From positions 1 to 64,000 of the forward strand of contig NZ_JADVKT010000003.1 in the NCBI RefSeq assembly GCF_016508255.1: a stretch of 64,000 nt of DNA. Reading direction: 5' to 3'. A model generated the notes under the pieces. That model did not search any database. It saw only the letters and a list, made by a program, of their open reading frames with translations, and had not been told where the DNA came from. Positions 53,267 through 63,926 of this stretch are shown piece by piece. Numbering within the stretch: the stretch's first letter is position 1; every line of letters begins with the position of its first letter. A program made the translations under genes and the position numbers. The DNA comes from Acinetobacter calcoaceticus. GTDB taxonomy: Bacteria > Pseudomonadota > Gammaproteobacteria > Pseudomonadales > Moraxellaceae.

Positions 53267-54492
53267 TATACGACTGAGCCCATTTGGAAAATTGGAAGAT
53301 ACATAGCAATAACCAGACCGCCTACAAGTACCCCTAAAATTGCCATAATTAAAGGTTCCATCATTGAAGTTAAGCCATCAACGGCATTATCAACTTCATT
53401 TTCATAGTACGTGGCAACTTTATCCAGCATGCTGTCTAGAGCACCAGATTCTTCACCAATTGCGACCATTTGTATAGCCATAGATGGAAAACGATTAGAT
53501 ACACGCATTGCAAACTGAAGTTGTTGGCCTGTTGCAACATCTTCACGAATTTTCATGACAGCTTGTTCATAGATGACATTATTGGTTGCACCGGCAGTTG
53601 ATTCGAGCGCATCGATGAGTGGAACACCTGCTGCAAACGTGGTTGCTAAAGTACGGCTGTAACGGGCAATAATCGCCTTATAAACCAAATCACCAAAGAT
53701 AGGTAGTTTCAGGGTGAGTTTGTCTAAACCATCACGGAATTTTTTACTACGTTTTTTAGCTTCTAGAAATGCGGCAATAATTGCCCCAATCACAATAATC
53801 ATAATGAACCAGTATTCCTGCATCCATTTCGACATATTCACGACCATTTGCGTGAATGCAGGTAAATCTGCGCCAAAAGAAGAAAATAGGTCTTGGAAAA
53901 CGGGAACTACTTTAACCATCAAAATAATGGTAACGATTACAGCGACCACAATAACCGTTGCAGGGTATTTCATGGCCTTTTTGATTTTTTGCTTAAGTAA
54001 TTCACTTTTTTCTTTGTAAATTGCTACACGGTCCAGCATGGTTTCAAGTGCACCAGATTGTTCGCCGGACTCTACGAGAGAACAAAACAAGTTGTCGAAG
54101 TGTTGAGGATACTTTCTTAATGCTGAGGCAAAAGTACTACCACCTTCAACTTCACCTTTAATACCAAGTACTACCTCGCGCATAGCTGGGTTTTCTAAAC
54201 CTTCAGCCACAATTTCAAAGCCTTGTACCAGTGGTACACCTGCTTTCATCATGGTTGCAAGTTGTCGAGTAAAAATCGTGATATCGAGTGTTGATACTTT
54301 TTTCTTGAATAAACCCTCAAGAATATTTTTACGCTTTTCCCGAATATTACGGACAGTTACACCTTGTTTGCGTAGGGTGACTTTGGCTAAAGCCATATTT
54401 TTAGCCGGAAGTTCTCCCTTAATTTTTACGCCCTTACGGTCAACCCCTTCATAAGCAAAAGTCGGCATCAATTGTGCCTTTTTGACAGTCAT
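53266..54492 (-). CDS. pilC: Type IV pilus assembly platform protein PilC
   Basis: PilC is the inner-membrane platform of the type IV pilus and couples the PilB and PilT motors to pilin movement. The 408-residue protein has two GspF/PilC cytoplasmic domains (FTRQLATMMKAGVPL near residues 73-87, and YSRTLATTFAAGVPL near 278-292) alternating with three membrane helices (about 173-195, 222-245 and 380-403). Gene order pilB-pilC-pilD is standard. The TAATG overlap with pilD implies translational coupling. Confidence 0.97.
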   Translation of the reverse strand: MTVKKAQLMPTFAYEGVDRKGVKIKGELPAKNMALAKVTLRKQGVTVRNIREKRKNILEGLFKKKVSTLDITIFTRQLATMMKAGVPLVQGFEIVAEGLENPAMREVVLGIKGEVEGGSTFASALRKYPQHFDNLFCSLVESGEQSGALETMLDRVAIYKEKSELLKQKIKKAMKYPATVIVVAVIVTIILMVKVVPVFQDLFSSFGADLPAFTQMVVNMSKWMQEYWFIMIIVIGAIIAAFLEAKKRSKKFRDGLDKLTLKLPIFGDLVYKAIIARYSRTLATTFAAGVPLIDALESTAGATNNVIYEQAVMKIREDVATGQQLQFAMRVSNRFPSMAIQMVAIGEESGALDSMLDKVATYYENEVDNAVDGLTSMMEPLIMAILGVLVGGLVIAMYLPIFQMGSVV

Positions 54493-54519
54493 GACATTAT
54501 CCTTATTTTAAATTGTCTT

Positions 54520-56232
54520 TTATTCACTGGTCACACGGTTGACTTCTTGTAAAGAAGTAACACCTTGCATGACTTTCTTTAAGCCTGAGCGACGCAGATT
54601 ACTAAACCCCAATTTTTCAGAAGCAGCAGCGATTTCTAAAGCGTTGCCATCTTCCATAATAATCTTGGAAATCTCAGGTGTGACTTTCATTACTTCATAA
54701 ATACCAACTCGACCTTTGTATCCCTCACGACATTCAGGACAACCAACAGGTTGAAAAACTTGAAAATCGTGGTGTGTTAGATCTTGTTCGGTAAAACCCA
54801 TTTCTAATAGGCTTTGTTTAGGAATGTCAGTAGGTATTTTACATTGAGGACATAATCGACGTGCCAAACGCTGAGCAATCACTAAATTGACAGATGTCGC
54901 AATATTGAAAGATGGAACTCCCATATTGCGTAGACGAGTCAGTGTTTCAGGAGCGCTGTTGGTGTGTAGTGTAGACATCACCATATGACCCGTCTGAGCC
55001 GCCTTAATCGCAATTTCAGCTGTTTCTAAATCACGAATCTCGCCGACCATAATAATGTCAGGGTCCTGACGTAAAAATGATTTAAGCGCAGCCGAAAAAG
55101 TAAGACCTACTTTCGGGTTCACGTTAACCTGGTTAATGCCTTCAAGGTTAATTTCGACTGGATCTTCGGCGGTAGAAATATTGGAACTTTCAGTATTTAA
55201 AATGTTGAGTCCCGTATACAAAGATACTGTTTTACCAGAACCCGTAGGGCCCGTAATTAAAAGCATACCTTGTGGCTTATCTAATGCTTCCATAAAGAGT
55301 GCTTTTTGCTCTTCTTCATATCCTAGAGCATCAATGCCCAGCATGGCACTAGAAGGATCGAGAATACGTAGAACTAGTTTTTCACCAAATAAGGTTGGAA
55401 GAGAGTTCACACGAAAATCAATTGCTTTAGATTTCGATAGTTTGAGCTTGATACGACCATCTTGAGGGACACGCTTTTCGGAGATGTCCATTTGAGACAT
55501 CACTTTTAAGCGTGAAGCCAAACGATTAGCCAGTTGCAAAGGCGGATTTGCAATCTGACGCAAAACGCCGTCAACCCGATAACGAACCCGATACGATTTC
55601 TCATAAGGTTCAAAATGTAAGTCTGAAGCCCCCATACGAATCGCATCTATTAATAACTTATTAATATATTTAACAATAGGTGCTTCATCACCCTGAGGAG
55701 TCTCTTCATCCTCTTCAGGAGCGGTTGAAGTATCAAGATCTACATCAAGATCAAACTCTTCATCACTAAACTCGAAACTGCTTTCTTCAGTAAATTGCTG
55801 CGCCAGAATTTTCTCAAGTTTATGGTGCTCGACAATAACTGCTTCAACCAAAAGCTTACTATTGAAGCGAATAGCATCAATGGCTTCAATGTTACTGGGG
55901 TTACTGGTTGCAACATGTAAAATCTGTCCTCTTTGTACGAGAGGCAAGACCCGATGCTTTAAGATCAGTTTCTGGTCGACCAAATCTTTAGGAATTTGGC
56001 TGGTATCGTAAACATCCAGATCAAAATATGGTTCAGCAAATTCAATAGAAATTGTTTCAGCCAATAAAGAAGGGGAGAGATGAACCTCTTCAATCAGGTA
56101 CGCAACTGTATCCCGTTTAGCTCTTTTTGCTGCATCTAATGCTGTTTGCATGGTCGCTGCCGACACATGTTTTTCTTCGATTAATCGTCGAAAAAACCCC
56201 GAAAATTTTGGAGATGTATGTATGACTGACAT
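54520..56232 (-). CDS. pilB: Type IV pilus extension ATPase PilB
   Basis: PilB is the hexameric ATPase that drives pilus extension. The 570-residue product (from ATG 56232, MSVIHTSPKF) has an N-terminal MshEN-type regulatory domain, then Walker A GPTGSGKTVSLYTGL (near residue 337), Walker B-like IIMVGEIRDLETAEIA (near 401), and a C-terminal tetracysteine zinc motif (CPQCK...CPECREGYKGRVG). The start matches the family; an alternative ATG at 56250 would add six residues and has no better ribosome-binding site. It is the first gene of the pilBCD-coaE unit and divergent from tpiA. Confidence 0.97.
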   Translation of the reverse strand: MSVIHTSPKFSGFFRRLIEEKHVSAATMQTALDAAKRAKRDTVAYLIEEVHLSPSLLAETISIEFAEPYFDLDVYDTSQIPKDLVDQKLILKHRVLPLVQRGQILHVATSNPSNIEAIDAIRFNSKLLVEAVIVEHHKLEKILAQQFTEESSFEFSDEEFDLDVDLDTSTAPEEDEETPQGDEAPIVKYINKLLIDAIRMGASDLHFEPYEKSYRVRYRVDGVLRQIANPPLQLANRLASRLKVMSQMDISEKRVPQDGRIKLKLSKSKAIDFRVNSLPTLFGEKLVLRILDPSSAMLGIDALGYEEEQKALFMEALDKPQGMLLITGPTGSGKTVSLYTGLNILNTESSNISTAEDPVEINLEGINQVNVNPKVGLTFSAALKSFLRQDPDIIMVGEIRDLETAEIAIKAAQTGHMVMSTLHTNSAPETLTRLRNMGVPSFNIATSVNLVIAQRLARRLCPQCKIPTDIPKQSLLEMGFTEQDLTHHDFQVFQPVGCPECREGYKGRVGIYEVMKVTPEISKIIMEDGNALEIAAASEKLGFSNLRRSGLKKVMQGVTSLQEVNRVTSE

Positions 56233-56523
56233 CTGCCTACCTATGCTCATATGTTTATAATTGGTATATAAAAAATTATACTTTTGTTATCTGAAATTAC
56301 TACCTGAGAAAATGATGCTCTCGTCTTGATCCGCTCATCAAAGCTTGAACCAGTCGAAGTTTTTATTCATTAATTTTTAAAAGGTGGAGCTTTTGGCTCA
56401 ATAAAGTTTTATTACTGTTTTCAAATAGTAGAAAAGATATGAGTCATCCCGTTAAAGAAAAGTATCTGAAATTTGCAGAAATGCGTGTAGAATGTGCTGC
56501 ATTTTTGATGAAAGGTGAGCCGT

Positions 56524-57318
56524 ATGTCGGGTTCGACGATTACGCCTTGGGTGGTTGGCAACTGGAAAATGAACCCAATGCGTGCCAATGCCAAACAACT
56601 TATAGAAGAATTTAAACAACTATTGCAACAAAACCAAATTGCAGATGAAAGCTGCCATGTCGGGGTTGCTCCAGTTTCTATTGCACTTGCAATGGTACAA
56701 GCACAATTGCAAGATGCTGCAAAAACAGTATATACAGTTGCACAAGATGTATCGCGTGTAGCAGGTACAGGTGCTTATACTGGTGAAGTCAGTGCAGAAT
56801 TATTAAAAGATAGCCAAATTAATTTTGTATTGGTGGGTCATTCTGAGCGCCGTGACTTATTAGGTGATAACGTTGAAATTTTGAAGGCAAAACTCCAAAA
56901 TTCTTTAAATGCAGGCTTAACTGTCATTTATTGTGTGGGTGAAAGTCTCGAACAGCGTGAACAAGATTTAGCAGAACAGGTTGTATTGCAACAAATCTGT
57001 GATATAGCTCCTGTAGTTACTGCAGAGCAATGGCAAAAGCAAATTGTAATTGCTTATGAGCCAATCTGGGCAATTGGTACAGGTAAAACTGCTTCACCAC
57101 AAGATGCGCAGACAATGCATGCTAAAATCCGTGAAGGTTTAAGTCAGATTACCTCAGCGGGTCCAGACATTGCGATTTTATATGGCGGTAGTGTAAAAGC
57201 TGAAAATGCAGTCGAGTTGGCAGCATGTCCAGATATAAATGGCGCGTTGGTAGGAGGTGCTTCGTTAAATGCAGCATCTTTTTATCAAATCGTACAAGCC
57301 TTTGCACAAAGTAAATAA
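56524..57318 (+). CDS. tpiA: Triosephosphate isomerase
   Basis: TpiA interconverts dihydroxyacetone phosphate and glyceraldehyde-3-phosphate in glycolysis. The 264-residue TIM barrel shows substrate-binding Asn and Lys in GNWKMN (near residue 12), catalytic His in VGHSERR (near 104), catalytic Glu in [13 protein letters not shown] (near 179), and phosphate-binding YGGSVKAEN (near 222). The start ATG 56524 ([17 protein letters not shown]) has AGGTGAG 5 nt upstream. It precedes secG by 12 nt, an order common in gammaproteobacteria. Confidence 0.97.
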   Translation: MSGSTITPWVVGNWKMNPMRANAKQLIEEFKQLLQQNQIADESCHVGVAPVSIALAMVQAQLQDAAKTVYTVAQDVSRVAGTGAYTGEVSAELLKDSQINFVLVGHSERRDLLGDNVEILKAKLQNSLNAGLTVIYCVGESLEQREQDLAEQVVLQQICDIAPVVTAEQWQKQIVIAYEPIWAIGTGKTASPQDAQTMHAKIREGLSQITSAGPDIAILYGGSVKAENAVELAACPDINGALVGGASLNAASFYQIVQAFAQSK

Positions 57319-57330
57319 CGAGGATAGGGT

Positions 57331-57660
57331 ATGCACTCTTTTGTACTGATCGTACATATTATTTTAGCGGTACTGATGATTGGCTTGATTCTAGTGCAAC
57401 ATGGTAAAGGTGCGGATGCTGGTGCCTCTTTCGGTGGCGGCGGAGCAGCAACTGTATTTGGTGCATCGGGTTCAGCTAATTTCCTTACTCGTCTTACTGC
57501 TGTTTTGACAGCATTGTTTTTTGTGACTAGTTTAACCTTGGCTGTTTTTGCGAAAAAGCAAACTACAGAGGCTTATAGTTTAAAAACTGTACAAACCACT
57601 GCACCAACACCAGCTACATTGCCTGAAACTTCACCAACTGCACCAAAAACGGGGCAATAA
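57331..57660 (+). CDS. secG: Preprotein translocase subunit SecG
   Basis: SecG is the small auxiliary subunit of the SecYEG channel that promotes SecA cycling. The 109-residue protein has two hydrophobic segments (about residues 4-23 and 51-73) flanking the conserved loop LVQHGKGADAGASFGGGGAATVFGASGSANFLT, here described as GKGADAG plus the Gly-rich FGGGG and FGASG patches. A Thr/Pro-rich tail of about 35 residues follows. The secG-tRNA-Leu linkage also supports the call. Confidence 0.96.
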   Translation: MHSFVLIVHIILAVLMIGLILVQHGKGADAGASFGGGGAATVFGASGSANFLTRLTAVLTALFFVTSLTLAVFAKKQTTEAYSLKTVQTTAPTPATLPETSPTAPKTGQ

Positions 57661-57716
57661 TTCGAAATAAGGCTTTCCTTTTATAGTTGGAAGCACTAGA
57701 ATGCGTCCCACAAGCT

Positions 57717-57801
57717 GCGGTGGTGGTGGAATTGGTAGACACGCTACCTTGAGGTGGTAGTGCCTTCGGGCGTGGGGGTTCAAGTCCCCCCTTCCGCACC
57801 A
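57717..57801 (+). tRNA. tRNA-Leu (anticodon GAG)
   Basis: An 85-nt class II tRNA with a long variable arm (TGCCTTCGGGCG), anticodon loop TTGAGGT with GAG at 57751-57753, T-loop TTCAAGT, and encoded CCA. The acceptor stem (57717-57723) pairs with positions 66-72 except for a U5-U68 mismatch and a G6-U67 wobble. It lies 56 nt after secG, the usual place for this tRNA. Confidence 0.95.
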
Positions 57802-57842
57802 GCTTTTAACCAGAAAGTTGAGTGCAAGTAGTTTGTTTTTGT

Positions 57843-57919
<77 letters not shown>

Positions 57920-57966
57920 ATTTGATTAAGGTGCAACTTAATCAGACAGTATCTAGAAAGTTTACA

Positions 57967-57994
57967 TTGACTTTATTTGATATTTGTATATAAT
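57967..57994 (+). promoter_or_regulatory. Sigma-70 promoter of the second initiator tRNA/rimP operon
   Basis: TTGACT (57967-57972), a 16-nt spacer, and TATAAT (57989-57994), ending 13 nt before the tRNA at 58008. It is nearly consensus and could drive tRNA-fMet together with rimP-nusA-infB, as metY does in E. coli. Confidence 0.85.
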
Positions 57995-58007
57995 TTTTGC
58001 ACGTTGA

Positions 58008-58084
<77 letters not shown>

Positions 58085-58097
58085 AGTTTCTTAAAAG

Positions 58098-58123
58098 AGG
58101 CTCACAGACAAGTGGGCCTTTTT
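58098..58123 (+). terminator. Terminator/attenuator after tRNA-fMet
   Basis: AGGCTCAC (58098-58105) pairs with GTGGGCCT (58112-58119; one G-U) around AGACAA, followed by TTTTT. It may end most tRNA transcripts while letting some transcription into rimP. The stretch 58124-58299 shows no gene. Confidence 0.7.
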
Positions 58124-58299
58124 GCACAGTGGACTATTGTTTTCTGTGCAAGATAGGGGCGATTAACGCCCTTTTTTATTGGTTATCGTATCGCTATCGT
58201 GTAGTTTCGACATCAATTGGTCAAATAGTCATGCTTCACTATAGTAGGTCTGTGTCGGTTAAAACAACCGATTGAATCGCACGAGAATGACGAGAGTAA

Positions 58300-58824
58300 A
58301 TGAAATTATCAAATAAATCCCAAGCATTGCATGACTTAATTGTTCCTGCAGTACAAGCATGCGGTGTCGACCTTTGGGGAATCGAGTTTCTCCCACAAGG
58401 CAAACGTTCATTATTGCGTATTTATATCGATAAAGCGGTTGATGAAAATGCTGAGCCAGTAATTGATGAAGATGGTGAAGTAGAGCAAGGCCGCGGTATT
58501 GGTGTACAAGATTGTGTTCGCGTAACACAACAGGTTGGTGCAATGCTGGATGTTCATGATCCAATTTCAGGTGAGTATTCATTAGAAGTTTCTTCGCCGG
58601 GCTGGGATCGTCCATTTTTTCAACTAGAACAGTTACAAGGCTACATTGGACAACAAATTGCTTTGCGTTTGATTGCAGCAGTAGAAAACCGTCGTAAATT
58701 TCAAGCAAAACTTATCGCAGTAGACCTTGAAAATGAAGAAATTCAGGTTGAAGTTGATGGGAAGCACGTGCTTGAGATCGACAGCAACAATATCGATAAA
58801 GCGAACTTGATCTATCAAGATTAA
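58300..58824 (+). CDS. rimP: Ribosome maturation factor RimP
   Basis: RimP assists 30S subunit assembly. The 174-residue protein has the N-terminal DUF150 domain ([17 protein letters not shown], then LRIYIDKA with an acidic loop) and [26 protein letters not shown], followed by [13 protein letters not shown] near residue 88 and a C-terminal SH3-like part. Length is within family range, with a slightly longer acidic insert ([11 protein letters not shown]). It is the first gene of the rimP-nusA-infB operon and starts 37 nt before nusA. Confidence 0.95.
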   Translation: MKLSNKSQALHDLIVPAVQACGVDLWGIEFLPQGKRSLLRIYIDKAVDENAEPVIDEDGEVEQGRGIGVQDCVRVTQQVGAMLDVHDPISGEYSLEVSSPGWDRPFFQLEQLQGYIGQQIALRLIAAVENRRKFQAKLIAVDLENEEIQVEVDGKHVLEIDSNNIDKANLIYQD

Positions 58825-58861
58825 ATTTATTTAAATTTTATAAGAAATCGGTAGGTGACTT

Positions 58862-60346
58862 ATGGGCCGCGAAATTCTTACCGTTGTTGAAACGGTTAGT
58901 AATGAAAAAGGTGTTAGTCGTGAAGCGATCTTCGAGGCTTTAGAACAAGCTCTAGTTGCTGCAACGAAGAAAAGATTTTACGAAGGTACACATGCTGAAG
59001 AAGCTCAGCTTCGTGTAGAGATTGATCGTAAAACTGGTGATTACCGTACGTTCCGTCAATGGACTGTTGTGGCAGATGAAGATCATGAAATGCCAGCTTG
59101 CCAAGATGCGATTTCTGATCTTGACCCATCTAAATGGTCAATTGGTGATGTACGTGAACTCGAAGTAGAATCTATTGAGTTTGGTCGTATCGCTGCACAA
59201 ATTGCAAAACAAGTTATCGTACAAAAAATTCGTGAAGCTGAGCGTGCTTTAGTTGCTGATGCATACGAGTCTAAAGTTGGTGAGTTAATTTACGGTGAAG
59301 TGAAAAAACAAACCAAAGATGGCTTTATTATCGATTTAGGCGACAACGCTGAAGCTTATCTTGCGCGCGAAGAAATGATTCCTAAAGAAATTCTTCGTCC
59401 GAAACAACGTATGAACGCTATTTTATATAATGTGAACCGTGAAGGTCGTGGCGCTCAGTTGTTGTTATCACGCGCTAAGCCGGAAATGCTAATTGCTTTA
59501 ATGAAAAAAGAAATTCCTGAGATTTCTGAAGAAATTATTGAAATTAAAGCAGCGGCACGTCAACCAGGCGTTCGTGCTAAAATTGCAGTGAAAACAAATG
59601 ACCATCGTATTGACCCTGTAGGTGCATGTATTGGTATGCGTGGTACGCGTATTCAAGCAGTGCAACAAGAGTTGAACGGTGAACGTATTGATGTAGTGGT
59701 CTGGTCTGATGATCCGGCTCAATACATTGCAAGTGCATTAGAACCAGCTGATGTTTCAGGCATCGTGCTTGATGAAGATGCAAGAAGTGCCGATATTATT
59801 TTTGCAACCAGCGATCAATTAGCTCGTGCAATTGGCTCACAAGGGCAAAATGTTCGCTTGGCTTCTGATTTAACTGGCTACAAACTCGACATGATGCTTG
59901 AAGAAGAGTATCGTGCTCGTCAGCAAAATGAAGCTCAGCAATATCTTGACATGTTTGTATCACGTCTAGATATTGAAGAAGATTTAGCAATGGCATTGGT
60001 GGAAATGGGCTTTACCTCTTTAGAAGAGATCGCTTATGTTCCAGCTGAAACTTTTGACGAAATTGAGCTTGATGCTGAATTGGTTGAGTTATTGCAAAGT
60101 CGTGCAAAAGAAGCAGCACTTACTGATGCTTTGAAACAGCAAGAAAATATTCAAGAACCGAGCGCAGACCTTCTAACTATGGAAGGCATGACTTCTGAGA
60201 TCGCTTACTCGCTTGCCGCTCGCGGTATTATTACTGTCGATGATTTGGCAGATCAAGCTACTGACGATATCTCTGATATTGAAGGACTTGATCATGAAAA
60301 AGCAGGTCAATTGATCATGAAAGCTCGCGAATCATGGTTTAACTAG
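58862..60346 (+). CDS. nusA: Transcription termination/antitermination protein NusA
   Basis: NusA binds RNA polymerase near the RNA exit channel and modulates pausing, termination and antitermination. The 494-residue protein has the N-terminal polymerase-binding domain (residues 1-125), S1 domain (about 135-200), two KH domains (about 200-345, with the GACIGMRGTRIQ and GSQGQNVRLAS GxxG loops), and two C-terminal acidic repeats (about 360-490). The two acidic repeats are the E. coli-like form. It ends 10 nt before infB. Confidence 0.98.
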   Translation: MGREILTVVETVSNEKGVSREAIFEALEQALVAATKKRFYEGTHAEEAQLRVEIDRKTGDYRTFRQWTVVADEDHEMPACQDAISDLDPSKWSIGDVRELEVESIEFGRIAAQIAKQVIVQKIREAERALVADAYESKVGELIYGEVKKQTKDGFIIDLGDNAEAYLAREEMIPKEILRPKQRMNAILYNVNREGRGAQLLLSRAKPEMLIALMKKEIPEISEEIIEIKAAARQPGVRAKIAVKTNDHRIDPVGACIGMRGTRIQAVQQELNGERIDVVVWSDDPAQYIASALEPADVSGIVLDEDARSADIIFATSDQLARAIGSQGQNVRLASDLTGYKLDMMLEEEYRARQQNEAQQYLDMFVSRLDIEEDLAMALVEMGFTSLEEIAYVPAETFDEIELDAELVELLQSRAKEAALTDALKQQENIQEPSADLLTMEGMTSEIAYSLAARGIITVDDLADQATDDISDIEGLDHEKAGQLIMKARESWFN

Positions 60347-60356
60347 GAGATGAAAT

Positions 60357-63056
60357 ATGACGGACAAGTCGATTAAAGAGTTAGCTCTCAGTGTAGGACG
60401 TCCTGTTGAGAAGCTCCTAGAACAGGCTCGTGAAGCAGGTTTGCCTCAACGTACAGCAGACGATATTATTACCACTGAACAACAGGATACTTTAGTCAAT
60501 CATTTGAAAAAAGTGCATGGTCAGGAAAGTGGTAACACAGGAAAAATTGCGTTGAAACGTAAAACAACCAGTACCGCTAAAGTTGCAAGTACTTCAGGTA
60601 AAGCAAAAACAATTAACGTAGAAGTACGTAAGAAACAGGTTTTTGCTAAACCAAACCCTGAACAAATTGCAGCTGAAGCTAAAGCACGTGCAGAAGCTGA
60701 AGCTAAAACACGTGTAGAGCAGCAAACGCGTGACACTGCACAGCAAACCGCGCGTCTTCAAACAGAGCAAAAAGCAAAAGCAACTTTAGATGCTATGCGT
60801 GCTGCTCATCAACAAGACAGCGCTGCTCAGACAGCTCCTAAAGCTGCTGTAGTAGTGAAAAAGCGTGGTGGTGGTACAGTAAAACCTGCACCAAAACCAG
60901 CAGAAACATTAGAGCAAAAGAAAGCGCGTGAAGCACAAACAGCTCAGTTAAAAGCAACTGAAGAAGCTGCGCGTCGTAAAGCGGCTGAAGAAGCTCAGCA
61001 ACGTACACTTGAACAAATGCGCAAAATGGCGTCTAAGTATTCAAATGACGAGGCTGCTACAACAATTCGCGTGATTGATGATTCTCCACTTGCTTCAGGT
61101 CTAGTTGGCCAAGCTTATGAAGATTCATTTAAGCAAGAAGACCGTGAAATTAAACGCGGTGGCGCAACCACTAACCCTCGTGCGGGTAAAAAAGGTGGTC
61201 GTCGTGGTCAAGAAGAGCAAAGCTTTGTTAACCATAACAAACGTGGTTTAAAATCAAGTCAGGCAAATAAGCATGGATTTGAAAAGCCAGTTAAAAAGCA
61301 AGTTTATGATGTAGAAATCGGTTCAAGCATTGTTGTTGCCGATCTTGCTCAAAAAATGGCGATTAAAGTACGTGAAGTTATCAAATCACTTATGAAAATG
61401 GGTGAGTTGGTTAATCAAGACCAAGCTATTGATCAAGATATAGCAGCACTTGTTGTTGAAGAAATGGGCCATAACCCTGTTTTAGTTTCTGATACACAAG
61501 CGGAAGATAACTTGCTTGAAGCGGCTGAAGAAGCACGTGGTGAGCAAACAACTCGTCCGCCAGTTGTTACCATTATGGGTCACGTTGACCATGGTAAAAC
61601 ATCATTGCTTGACCGCATCCGTCGTTCAAAAGTAGCGGCAGGCGAAGCAGGTGGTATTACCCAGCATATTGGTGCATATCACGTTGAAACAGACAAAGGA
61701 ATCATTACATTCCTTGATACACCGGGACATGCTGCATTTACTTCAATGCGTGCACGTGGTGCGAAAGCAACAGATATCGTTGTATTGGTTGTTGCAGCAG
61801 ATGACGGTGTAATGCCACAAACTGCAGAGGCAATTGACCATGCGCGTGCGGCAGGTACTCCAATTATTGTTGCAATCAACAAAATGGATAAAGAATCTGC
61901 TGATGTAGACCGTGTGTTAAATGAATTAACAACGAAACAAATCGTTCCAGAAGAATGGGGTGGTGATGTTCCGATTGCTAAAGTTTCTGCACACAGTGGA
62001 CAAGGTATCGATGAACTCCTTGATTTAATTCTTATTCAATCAGAATTGATGGAATTAAAAGCATCTGCTGAAGGTGCTGCGCAAGGTGTTGTTATTGAAG
62101 CGCGTGTTGATAAAGGCCGTGGTGCAGTAACTTCTATTCTTGTTCAAAACGGTACATTAAACATTGGTGACCTTGTTCTTGCAGGTTCATCATATGGTCG
62201 TGTACGTGCAATGTCTGATGAAAATGGTAAGCCTATTAAATCAGCAGGACCATCTATTCCTGTAGAAATTCTGGGTCTTCCAGATGCTCCAATGGCAGGT
62301 GATGAAGTTCTTGTTGTAAATGACGAGAAGAAAGCACGTGAAGTTGCTGATGCTCGTGCTGACCGTGAGCGTCAAAAACGTATTGATCGTCAAAGCGCAA
62401 TGCGCCTTGAAAATATCATGTCGTCAATGGGCAAAAAAGATGTTCCTACAGTGAACGTTGTTTTAAGAACAGACGTACGTGGTACTTTAGAAGCATTGAA
62501 TGCAGCTTTACACGAATTATCTACTGATGAAGTAAAAGTTCGTGTAATTAGTTCTGGTGTTGGTGCGATTACTGAGTCTGACGTGATTCTTGCTGAATCT
62601 TCAGAAGCTGTATTGTTAGGCTTTAACGTTCGTGCTGATACTACTGCTCGTCAGAGAAGTGACCAAGACGGTATCGATATTCGTTACTACAGCATCATCT
62701 ATGAATTGATTGATGATGTGAAAGATGCCATGAGTGGTAAACTTGCTCCTGAACATCGTGAAACAATCTTGGGTGTTGCTGAAGTACGTGAAGTATTCCA
62801 CTCAAGTAAGTTTGGCGCAGCAGCAGGCTGTATGGTACTTGAAGGCGTATTACATCGTAATAAACCAATTCGCGTATTACGTGATGACGTGGTTGTGTTC
62901 CAAGGTGAGCTTGAATCTCTTCGTCGCTATAAAGAAGTGGTTGAAGAAGTTCGTGCTGGTATGGAATGTGGTCTTGCGGTGAAAGGTTATAAAGACATCA
63001 AAGTAAAAGATAAGATCGAAGTCTATGATGTTCAATTGATTAAACGGAGTCTTTAA
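60357..63056 (+). CDS. infB: Translation initiation factor IF-2
   Basis: IF-2 is the GTPase that places initiator tRNA on the 30S subunit. The 899-residue protein has the small N-terminal IF2_N domain ([20 protein letters not shown]), a long Ala/Lys/Glu-rich linker (about residues 85-300), a second IF2_N-like segment near 315, and the G domain with GHVDHGKTS (near 406), DTPGHAAF (near 452) and NKMDK (near 506). The C-terminal fMet-tRNA-binding domains follow. Internal starts giving shorter forms, as in E. coli, may exist. Its stop overlaps the rbfA start (TAATG). Confidence 0.98.
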   Translation: MTDKSIKELALSVGRPVEKLLEQAREAGLPQRTADDIITTEQQDTLVNHLKKVHGQESGNTGKIALKRKTTSTAKVASTSGKAKTINVEVRKKQVFAKPNPEQIAAEAKARAEAEAKTRVEQQTRDTAQQTARLQTEQKAKATLDAMRAAHQQDSAAQTAPKAAVVVKKRGGGTVKPAPKPAETLEQKKAREAQTAQLKATEEAARRKAAEEAQQRTLEQMRKMASKYSNDEAATTIRVIDDSPLASGLVGQAYEDSFKQEDREIKRGGATTNPRAGKKGGRRGQEEQSFVNHNKRGLKSSQANKHGFEKPVKKQVYDVEIGSSIVVADLAQKMAIKVREVIKSLMKMGELVNQDQAIDQDIAALVVEEMGHNPVLVSDTQAEDNLLEAAEEARGEQTTRPPVVTIMGHVDHGKTSLLDRIRRSKVAAGEAGGITQHIGAYHVETDKGIITFLDTPGHAAFTSMRARGAKATDIVVLVVAADDGVMPQTAEAIDHARAAGTPIIVAINKMDKESADVDRVLNELTTKQIVPEEWGGDVPIAKVSAHSGQGIDELLDLILIQSELMELKASAEGAAQGVVIEARVDKGRGAVTSILVQNGTLNIGDLVLAGSSYGRVRAMSDENGKPIKSAGPSIPVEILGLPDAPMAGDEVLVVNDEKKAREVADARADRERQKRIDRQSAMRLENIMSSMGKKDVPTVNVVLRTDVRGTLEALNAALHELSTDEVKVRVISSGVGAITESDVILAESSEAVLLGFNVRADTTARQRSDQDGIDIRYYSIIYELIDDVKDAMSGKLAPEHRETILGVAEVREVFHSSKFGAAAGCMVLEGVLHRNKPIRVLRDDVVVFQGELESLRRYKEVVEEVRAGMECGLAVKGYKDIKVKDKIEVYDVQLIKRSL

Positions 63057-63457
63057 TGGCGGGTAGCCAACGCTTAAAGCGCATGGCGGATTCAGTACAA
63101 CGTGAGTTGTCTGAGCTTATCCGTCAGGAGCTTAAAGATCCTCGCTTAGGTGGTCTAGTGACCATCTCTGCGGTGAAAGTCAGTGCAGACATGGGTTATG
63201 CTGAAGTTTATGTCACTGTAATGGGACGTGAGCTTGGTGACGAGCAAAGTGAAGCAGCAAATAAAGAAACTTTAGATGTATTAAATAAAGCTTCTGGTTT
63301 CTTGCGTCATGAGTTGAGTCGTCGTATCAAGACACGTATTACGCCAAGATTGCGTTTCCATTATGACAAGACGAATGCTTATGGTAACTATATGTTTGGT
63401 CTGATCGAAAAAGCGGTAAATGATTTACCGAAACGCGATTCAGACGAAGAACAGTAA
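63056..63457 (+). CDS. rbfA: 30S ribosome-binding factor RbfA
   Basis: RbfA binds the 30S subunit late in assembly and is required for 16S rRNA 5'-end processing and cold adaptation. The 133-residue KH-like protein shows RLKRMADSVQRELSELIRQELKDPRLGG at its start, described by its RxxxR..E...I..E..DPR pattern, and LRFHYDKT near residue 99. The TAATG overlap with infB shows translational coupling. A terminator follows, so this is the last gene of the operon. Confidence 0.97.
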   Translation: MAGSQRLKRMADSVQRELSELIRQELKDPRLGGLVTISAVKVSADMGYAEVYVTVMGRELGDEQSEAANKETLDVLNKASGFLRHELSRRIKTRITPRLRFHYDKTNAYGNYMFGLIEKAVNDLPKRDSDEEQ

Positions 63458-63464
63458 TATAAAA

Positions 63465-63497
63465 AATAAAAAAGCCACCTTCGGGTGGCTTTTTTAT
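63465..63497. terminator. Terminator of the rimP-nusA-infB-rbfA operon
   Basis: AGCCACC (63473-63479) pairs with GGTGGCT (63484-63490) around a TTCG tetraloop, with A-run and T-run flanks; it can serve both strands. Confidence 0.93.
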
Positions 63498-63510
63498 TGG
63501 CTGGTTTTTT

Positions 63511-63915
63511 CTAGTCTTTAGGAGGGTCCATAGGTGGTTTATTTTGCGAGAAACGCTGGCCAATTTTATAACGGTCCCACGGCAAGGGGCGTTCAATTGA
63601 CTCAGGAACTTCTCCACTCAATGAGCGCAAACGTAAATGTAGCGCAGCTTGAGCAATTAAATTTGCTGAAACTGGTGCGGTAATAAAAGCTAAAAGTGTG
63701 ATCAGTAGCTCGGCAAAACCAAAGCGGCCTTGAAAAGCGAAAAAGATCATAGATGCAATCAAAAAGCTGCCTAATCCTAACGTACTCGATTTTGTGGGTG
63801 CATGTAAGCGCATGAATAAGTCAGGCAAGCGCACCATACCAATCGAGCCGACTAACATGAAGAAAGCGCCAAAAACCAGAAAGACCGAAACAATAATTTC
63901 CATTACGAACTGCAT
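63511..63915 (-). CDS. Mrp/Mnh/Pha-type Na+(K+)/H+ antiporter subunit G
   Basis: A 134-residue protein with three predicted membrane helices and the MnhG/PhaG core: GSIGMVRLPDLFMRLHAPTKSSTLG near residues 23-47, LITLLAFITAPVSANLIAQAALH further on. Subunit G is one small part of the multi-subunit cation/proton antiporter of the inner membrane. The tail is Pro- and charge-rich. The start at 63915 has AGGAGAG 5 nt upstream. It lies 11 nt after the upstream gene, which reads as subunit F, so the operon continues out of the window. Confidence 0.92.
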   Translation of the reverse strand: MQFVMEIIVSVFLVFGAFFMLVGSIGMVRLPDLFMRLHAPTKSSTLGLGSFLIASMIFFAFQGRFGFAELLITLLAFITAPVSANLIAQAALHLRLRSLSGEVPESIERPLPWDRYKIGQRFSQNKPPMDPPKD

Positions 63916-63926
63916 TTGATCTCTCC

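Noticed and set aside
56439..56615. 58-codon open frame overlapping the 5' end of tpiA (ATG 56439 to TAA 56613-56615)
   Set aside because: It overlaps tpiA by 92 nt in another frame, lacks a ribosome-binding site and shows no recognisable motif.
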